A model generated the notes under the pieces. It saw only the letters and a list, made by a program, of their open reading frames with translations. It made no database searches and was not told the origin of the DNA. From Actinomycetes bacterium (GTDB lineage Bacteria > Actinomycetota > Acidimicrobiia > Spongiisociales > UBA5794): a stretch of 36,392 bases of DNA. The stretch lies in NCBI GenBank assembly GCA_023336875.1, contig JAMBLH010000087.1, forward strand, positions 1 to 36,392. Reading direction: 5' to 3'. Shown here in pieces: positions 33,010 to 36,392 of the stretch (position 1 is its first letter; each line of letters starts with the position of its first letter). A program made the position numbers and the translations under genes.

Positions 33010-33530
33010 ATCGGCTCTGCCCACTCGACGTTGCGCTCCCATCCGTTGCTGCCCAGGATCACACACGGCACAATGCAGTTGAGAGGTTCAACCATCTCCG
33101 CCACATCTGCTCCAACCGGATTATCATTTCCAGAGACCGTGTCGGCGTATTGGGCGTGGAGGCACTTGACACCACCCCGAGATCCAGCGATGCCCCCGCT
33201 TGGCCGTGGACCCTCCCAGTCGGGCGGAATCAGCGAGTCGCGATGTCGACCGTATCGCTCCATAGCGGTGCCGTACGCTTCGGCGAAGGCCTCATCGGAT
33301 GCGATCAGGCTGTCTGCGTCCTTGACCCCACCATCGGATTCGAGTCGTGATACCCGCAATAGGGCCAGAGGGCATGTGAGCCAATGCGTCGTAGGGAAGG
33401 GAGTCCCATCGTCGAGAATCGGAGGGACATCGATCACCACAGGAATCCCAAGGTGGCAACGCGCTCCGACGACAACTTCTGAGCGAGGGCGACGACCTAG
33501 CTGGAGTGCAACGACCGAACGGTCATCCAT
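33006..33530 (-). CDS. DUF501 protein
   Basis: 174 residues from the ATG at 33530, which overlaps the ftsB stop by 8 bases (ATGGATGA). An ATG five codons earlier is also possible. The opening DRSVVALQLGRRPRSEVVVGARCHLGIPVVIDVPPILDDGTPFPTTHWLTCPLALLRVSRLES is the signature of DUF501, an actinomycete family with Cys-containing motifs (ARCHLG, LTCPLA, KCLHAQYA) that may bind metal. Its position between ftsB and ppx is conserved in the phylum. Function unknown. Confidence 0.9.
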   Translation of the reverse strand: MDDRSVVALQLGRRPRSEVVVGARCHLGIPVVIDVPPILDDGTPFPTTHWLTCPLALLRVSRLESDGGVKDADSLIASDEAFAEAYGTAMERYGRHRDSLIPPDWEGPRPSGGIAGSRGGVKCLHAQYADTVSGNDNPVGADVAEMVEPLNCIVPCVILGSNGWERNVEWAEPI

Positions 33531-33978
33531 CCTTGGATTGGTCATTCCCTGTGACGAAATCCCAGATGCGCTCCAGGAACGATCGATCAACCTCCACAAT
33601 CGCAACAGGAGCCGCATCGGCTGGTGACCCGACGACGTCCTCTACATCATCAGAGGGGATTACAACATACGAAACCTCGCCCTCACGCACGAAGCCGTAC
33701 TGTTCTCTGGCTATGCGCTCGACCTCTTGCTCTGTGTACAGCGCTTCGATGTCGTCGGCAAGGGCGCCATTCTCCGCGACGAGCTTGTCGAGTTCCGCCT
33801 GGGCCTCTGCCACCTTCGTTCCACGTTCGAGGTAGTCAGCCACGGGAAGCACGCCAGTGACGATAAATCCAGCGATTACCAGCAGGACCACGAATAGCAC
33901 GGTACGAAGCCGCCCTGTCCGCCTTCTTGGCCTGCGGGGCGCAGCATCAGTTTCTGAACGGTCAAGTGTGTCTGTCAT
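33523..33978 (-). CDS. ftsB: Septum formation initiator FtsB/DivIC
   Basis: 151 residues from the ATG at 33978, overlapping the eno stop as ATGA. A basic cytoplasmic N-terminus (RRPRRRTGRLR), one membrane helix (about 25–45), a coiled coil (about 50–90; AQAELDKLVAENGALADDIEAL) and the FtsB/DivIC motif EVERIAREQYGFVREGEVSYVVIP. An acidic extension follows. It bridges FtsQ and FtsL in the divisome. Order after eno is as in other actinomycetes. Confidence 0.9.
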   Translation of the reverse strand: MTDTLDRSETDAAPRRPRRRTGRLRTVLFVVLLVIAGFIVTGVLPVADYLERGTKVAEAQAELDKLVAENGALADDIEALYTEQEVERIAREQYGFVREGEVSYVVIPSDDVEDVVGSPADAAPVAIVEVDRSFLERIWDFVTGNDQSKDG

Positions 33979-35261
33979 CTGAACCTGGCGAACCGGTCCC
34001 AACCCGCGTACCTGGCCTCCTGTCCGAGGCCCTCCTCGATGCGGAGCAGTTCATTGTATTTTGCGGTTCTCTCACCTCGGGCGGGCGCACCCGTCTTGAG
34101 CTGGCCGGCATTGGTCGCAACCGCCAAGTGCGCAATAAACGAATCTGCGGTCTCACCTGAGCGGTGGCTCACCATCGTGCCGTATGAGGAGCGATCTGCG
34201 AGGTCCATCGTGTGGAGCGTCTCAGAGAGCGAGCCGATCTGATTGACCTTGATCAGGATCGCATTTCCAATGCCAAGACCGATTGCCTTCTGGAGCAGGT
34301 CGACGTTCGTGACGAGGAGATCATCCCCAACTATCTGGGTTTCGTCGCCCAGTTCGTCAGTCATCAGCTTCCAGCCATCCCAGTCATCCTCAGAGAGTCC
34401 GTCCTCAACAGAGACGATCGGGTAGTCGGCCACGAGCCCCCCCAGATGATCGACCATCTCAGCGGACGAAAGCGTCGCTCCCGACAGCTCATAGGAACCG
34501 TCCTTGTAGAGCTCCGTGGCTGCAACGTCGAGAGCGAACGAGATGTCGTCGCCTACCTTGTAGCCAGCGTTCTCAATTGCCTCGGAGAGCATGTCGAGCA
34601 CTTCTCGATCACCCGGCAGGTCTGGGGCGAAGCCCCCCTCATCACCAACGTTGGTGGGTAGGCCGTTGCCCGAGAGGACCTCCTTGAGAGAGTGATACAC
34701 CTCAACGCCGGCACGCAGCGCCTCCTTGAAACTTGGAAGGCCGCCAGGGACGATCATGAATTCCTGTGTGTCTATGGAGTTCGCTGCATGGGCACCACCG
34801 TTCACAACGTTGAAGCACGGTGTTGGAAGAACACGCGCGCTCGTTCCCCCTAGGTAGCGATATGTGGGCATGCCCACAGCTTGTGCCGCTGCATTCGCGG
34901 TTGCGAGTGATACAGCCAACACGGCGTTCGCCCCGAGTTTCGCCTTGTTTGGGGTTCCGTCGAGGTCGAGCAGCGTCTGGTCCACTGCCTCCTGCCCGAG
35001 CGCGTCATGGCCGATCAGAGCTGGCGCGATCGTCTCATTGACATTCTTCACGGCGTTCAACACACCCTGGCCGCCATAGCGGTCACCGCCATCGCGCAAT
35101 TCAACAGCCTCCAGCGCACCGGTCGACGCGCCGGACGGCACGATTGCGCGTCCGAAGCCGCCGCCGCTCAGCGTGACATCCGCCTCAACAGTGGGGTTTC
35201 CACGCGAATCGAGTACCTCGCGTGCATGGATGTGTGTGATTGTTGTGGGGTCTGTGGTCAT
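33975..35261 (-). CDS. eno: Enolase
   Basis: 428 residues, standard length. Converts 2-phosphoglycerate to phosphoenolpyruvate in glycolysis. Signature segments are the N-terminal HAREVLDSRGNPTVEADV, VPSGASTGALEA (loop over the active site), NVVNGGAHA, NVGDEGGFAPDL with the catalytic glutamate region, SVEDGLSEDDWDGW and DDLLVTN (Mg ligands), ILIKVNQIGSL (catalytic lysine) and VSHRSGET. The ATG has CGGAG 4 bases upstream, and TACCCT (35276–35271) may be the -10 box, 9 bases before the ATG. First gene of the eno–ftsB–DUF501–ppx string; all downstream junctions overlap by 4–8 bases. Confidence 0.98.
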   Translation of the reverse strand: MTTDPTTITHIHAREVLDSRGNPTVEADVTLSGGGFGRAIVPSGASTGALEAVELRDGGDRYGGQGVLNAVKNVNETIAPALIGHDALGQEAVDQTLLDLDGTPNKAKLGANAVLAVSLATANAAAQAVGMPTYRYLGGTSARVLPTPCFNVVNGGAHAANSIDTQEFMIVPGGLPSFKEALRAGVEVYHSLKEVLSGNGLPTNVGDEGGFAPDLPGDREVLDMLSEAIENAGYKVGDDISFALDVAATELYKDGSYELSGATLSSAEMVDHLGGLVADYPIVSVEDGLSEDDWDGWKLMTDELGDETQIVGDDLLVTNVDLLQKAIGLGIGNAILIKVNQIGSLSETLHTMDLADRSSYGTMVSHRSGETADSFIAHLAVATNAGQLKTGAPARGERTAKYNELLRIEEGLGQEARYAGWDRFARFR

Positions 35262-35321
35262 GATGCTCCGAGGGTAGACGACCTATCCGTTTGTCCTGCG
35301 CTTTGCCGTGCGAGCAGCCTC

Positions 35322-36392
35322 CTAGCCAGACTCGGTCTTGGCTGCTTCCCATGCCCGCTCGAGCTCGGCAGTAGTGGCTTGTGAGATGTCGGAGGAGTTG
35401 CTGGTGAAATGGCTCTCCATCGTTGTGAACCGTCTGATGAACTTGTCCACGGTCGAGCGAAGCGCTACCTCCGGGTCGACTCCGAGATGCCTGGCAAGGT
35501 TGATGGTGGTGAACAACACGTCGCCGAGCTCCCCTGCGACAGCCGCCGCGTCACCGTCGGCCTCCTCGAGTTCAGCGATCTCCTCACGCAGAACAGAGAC
35601 CACTTGCTCCGGCTCATCCCAGTCGAAACCCACGCTCCTCGCCCGCTTCTGGACCTTCATGGATCGTGCGATTCCAGACATCCCCACTGGAATGTCATCC
35701 ATCAGGCTGTCACGCTTCTTCTCCACCTTCTTGATCTGCTCCCAATTGCTCAGGACCTCGTCTGCATCGGCAACAGTGACATCGCCAAACACGTGCGGGT
35801 GCCGATCCACGAGTTTCCTGCGGACCGACTCTGCAACCTCGTCAACGTCGAACGCACCAGCTTCGGCGGCCAATGTGGCGTGGAAGATGACCTGCAGAAG
35901 GAGATCACCCAGTTCTTCCTCAACCTCAGCGTACGCGCCGAAGTCTGGCTCACCAGAGGGAGCGTCCAGCGGGAGTTGGCCGATCGCGTCTGCTGTCTCG
36001 TAGGCCTCTTCGATCAGGTGTGTGAGAAGGGTGTGGTGTGTCTGTTTGCGGTCCCACGGGCATTCACGCCTGAGAACCCTGTTCGTTGCGATCAATCCGA
36101 GAAGCCCTGAATTCGTTGCAGGTACGAACACCGATGTCCTTGGACCTGCCCGATAGCTTGCAAGTTCGCTTGCCTGTAGTTGGGTGACAATTTCGTCGGA
36201 GTCGCCAAGCCGGTCGAGGATCGTGACCTCGGTCGTAGGATCGATGGTGCGAGTGAGGGCAAGAGAAACATCCGAAACTCTCAGGTCGGAATCCACCTGA
36301 GTGATGACCGTCGGTATGTGCAGCGGAAGGGGATCGGGAAGATCGCGGGCATCGAGCACCTGTAGCCCGTCGGCAATCGGGTCAAGGGCCAA
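35322..36392 (-). CDS. mazG: MazG nucleotide pyrophosphohydrolase with N-terminal methylase-like part (5' end cut)
   Basis: 356 readable residues, running off the right edge; the first codon is TTG and probably not the true start. Two MazG modules are present: the first with HLIEEAYETADAI and EELGDLLLQVIFH (EExxE and ExxD metal ligands), the second with REEIAELEEA and ELGDVLFTTINLARHLG. The readable region before them (about 1–95; GLQVLDARDLP, ITQVDSDLRVSDVSLALTRTI) resembles the C-terminal end of the tetrapyrrole methylase-like domain of YabN-type proteins. MazG removes abnormal nucleoside triphosphates. It lies upstream of eno, with 60 bases between. Confidence 0.9.
   Translation of the reverse strand: MALDPIADGLQVLDARDLPDPLPLHIPTVITQVDSDLRVSDVSLALTRTIDPTTEVTILDRLGDSDEIVTQLQASELASYRAGPRTSVFVPATNSGLLGLIATNRVLRRECPWDRKQTHHTLLTHLIEEAYETADAIGQLPLDAPSGEPDFGAYAEVEEELGDLLLQVIFHATLAAEAGAFDVDEVAESVRRKLVDRHPHVFGDVTVADADEVLSNWEQIKKVEKKRDSLMDDIPVGMSGIARSMKVQKRARSVGFDWDEPEQVVSVLREEIAELEEADGDAAAVAGELGDVLFTTINLARHLGVDPEVALRSTVDKFIRRFTTMESHFTSNSSDISQATTAELERAWEAAKTESG

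Noticed and set aside
32344..33627. A 427-codon frame on the plus strand across ppx and DUF501
   Set aside because: Antisense to two well-supported genes; composition is low in hydrophobic residues and no domain is seen.
1..36392. CRISPR arrays, transposons, phage or toxin–antitoxin genes
   Set aside because: No regularly spaced repeats with spacers, no transposase or integrase motifs, and all long frames are explained by other families.

Overview
The window looks like ordinary chromosome from an actinomycete (Actinomycetota), possibly an uncultured member of a deep class such as Acidimicrobiia. This placement is inference. It rests on the block mazG–eno–ftsB–DUF501–ppx with 4–8 base stop/start overlaps, an F420-type luciferase-fold oxidoreductase, a mycobacterial-type MenB, an Eis-family acetyltransferase, many GTG starts and a moderately high G+C content. 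I found no CRISPR array, transposase, integrase, phage gene or toxin–antitoxin pair.

Layout. (1) 1–7.2 kb: the glutamate synthase large subunit gltB (minus strand, its last codons cut by the left edge), an Eis-like acetyltransferase upstream of it, a divergent F420-dependent oxidoreductase, and a flavin-binding PNPOx-like protein. (2) 7.2–11.6 kb: a minus-strand run of brkB/yihY and two half-size ABC exporters that together look like an asymmetric heterodimer. (3) 11.6–14.2 kb: a PQQ-type beta-propeller lipoprotein translationally coupled to a membrane-anchored member of the endonuclease/exonuclease/phosphatase (EEP) fold whose catalytic residues are lost. (4) 14.2–21.1 kb: a menaquinone block, with menE plus an atypical SDR on the minus strand, menB–menA–menD on the plus strand, and menF on the minus strand. 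menC, menG and a certain menH are not present. (5) 21.1–25.8 kb: a GNAT/ADP-forming acyl-CoA synthetase fusion, a CBS–BON protein and an alpha/beta hydrolase in one operon, divergent from an ArsR-type regulator. (6) 25.8–29.9 kb: a GGDEF–EAL protein, two small PLDc_N membrane proteins, a 63-residue SH3-like protein, a broken NTF2-like gene, a lipoprotein and tRNA-Leu(UAA). (7) 30–36.4 kb: an EF-G2-like GTPase, then ppx, DUF501, ftsB, eno and mazG on the minus strand; mazG is cut by the right edge.

The strongest pattern not explained by the gene list is in the start regions. At nine genes a TAnnnT hexamer (-10-like) sits 6–8 bases before the start codon with no Shine-Dalgarno sequence, which predicts leaderless mRNAs. 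At two divergent gene pairs one near-symmetric -10 element seems to serve both strands, giving a leaderless gene on one side and a gene with a leader and Shine-Dalgarno on the other. Six of seven convergent gene pairs end within 2–29 bases of each other, so the region is compact. I see no convincing large new biological system. The most unusual protein-level item is the propeller lipoprotein/pseudo-EEP pair.
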